NCBI GenBank assembly: GCA_017408185.1
Contig: JAFQVE010000234.1
Span: 1 to 5,271, forward strand
Length of the DNA stretch: 5,271 bases
Source of the DNA: Oscillospiraceae bacterium
GTDB taxonomy: Bacteria; Bacillota_A; Clostridia; Oscillospirales; JAAYXM01
Reading direction: 5' to 3'
A model generated the notes under the pieces. That model saw only the letters and a list, made by a program, of their open reading frames with translations, searched no databases and was not told the origin of the DNA. Every line of letters starts with the position of its first letter. Position 1 is the stretch's first letter. Positions 5,251 to 5,271 of this stretch are shown piece after piece. A program made the translations under genes and the position numbers.

Positions 5251-5271
5251 CTTGTCTAAAGTTTAACACAC

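Larger units (their letters stand above)
4950..5271. other. Region without a confident gene; pyrimidine-rich plus strand
   Basis: After GH95 I find no protein I recognise on either strand. The first 75 bases hold the long-loop inverted repeat. From about 5040 to 5175 the plus strand is very rich in T and C, so the minus strand reads like A/G-rich, Lys/Glu-coding DNA. An open plus-strand frame over 5077-5259 begins with TTG, lacks a ribosome binding site and encodes mostly Phe, Leu and Ser, so I take it as a by-product of this composition. A TTTCCGAAA/TTTCGGAAA pair (5118-5126 and 5180-5188) and a small AAAACC/GGTTTT hairpin (5209-5223) are also present. The picture fits decayed coding DNA or a regulatory/structured RNA segment. 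Confidence 0.6.

Noticed and set aside
5077..5259. 60-codon plus-strand frame resembling a hydrophobic small membrane protein
   Set aside because: It starts with TTG without a ribosome binding site, and its Phe/Leu/Ser content follows simply from the T/C-rich plus strand.
1..5271. CRISPR array, tRNA/rRNA, intact insertion sequence, toxin-antitoxin or phage defence genes
   Set aside because: Reading both strands, I saw no regularly spaced repeats, no cloverleaf or rRNA-like sequence, and no transposase or nuclease cassette beyond the DUF188 protein, which is an ordinary widespread family.

Overview
The window looks like chromosomal DNA of an anaerobic gut-type Firmicute, probably class Clostridia (Oscillospiraceae or Lachnospiraceae-like). 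This is inferred from moderate GC, strong GAGGTGA/AGGAGA ribosome binding sites, TATAAT-type promoters and the gene content. No species can be named from the sequence alone.

Layout: (1) At the left edge, on the minus strand, is the N-terminal two thirds of a DUF188 (YaiI/YqxD) protein that runs off the window. (2) Bases 324-402 hold a compact junction: the intrinsic terminator of the next gene, then the likely promoter and ribosome binding site of the DUF188 gene. (3) 403-1644, minus strand, is a full-length octopine/nopaline (opine) dehydrogenase family protein. (4) 1645-1804 is a divergent promoter region with two inverted repeats lying over the predicted dehydrogenase promoter. (5) 1805-2569, plus strand, is an AraC-family regulator with a GTG start. 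(6) 2670-4949, plus strand, is a GH95 glycoside hydrolase (alpha-L-fucosidase family) without a signal peptide. (7) 4950-5271 has no confident gene. It holds a long-loop inverted repeat just after GH95 and a purine-rich minus strand that may be a decayed or very small gene.

How the genes may work together: the AraC regulator lies between a divergent dehydrogenase and a codirectional GH95 gene, so it is the natural candidate to control one or both. GH95 would act in the cytoplasm on an imported fucosylated (or related) sugar. What the opine dehydrogenase family enzyme contributes is not evident, and its link with GH95 is inference from position only. No transporter or fucose catabolic gene is in the window. 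I see no CRISPR array, tRNA, rRNA, intact insertion sequence or defence system. The most interesting points are the altered sugar-binding-site motif in GH95, the unexplained dehydrogenase/AraC/GH95 grouping, the repeats over the divergent promoter, and the structured 3' end.
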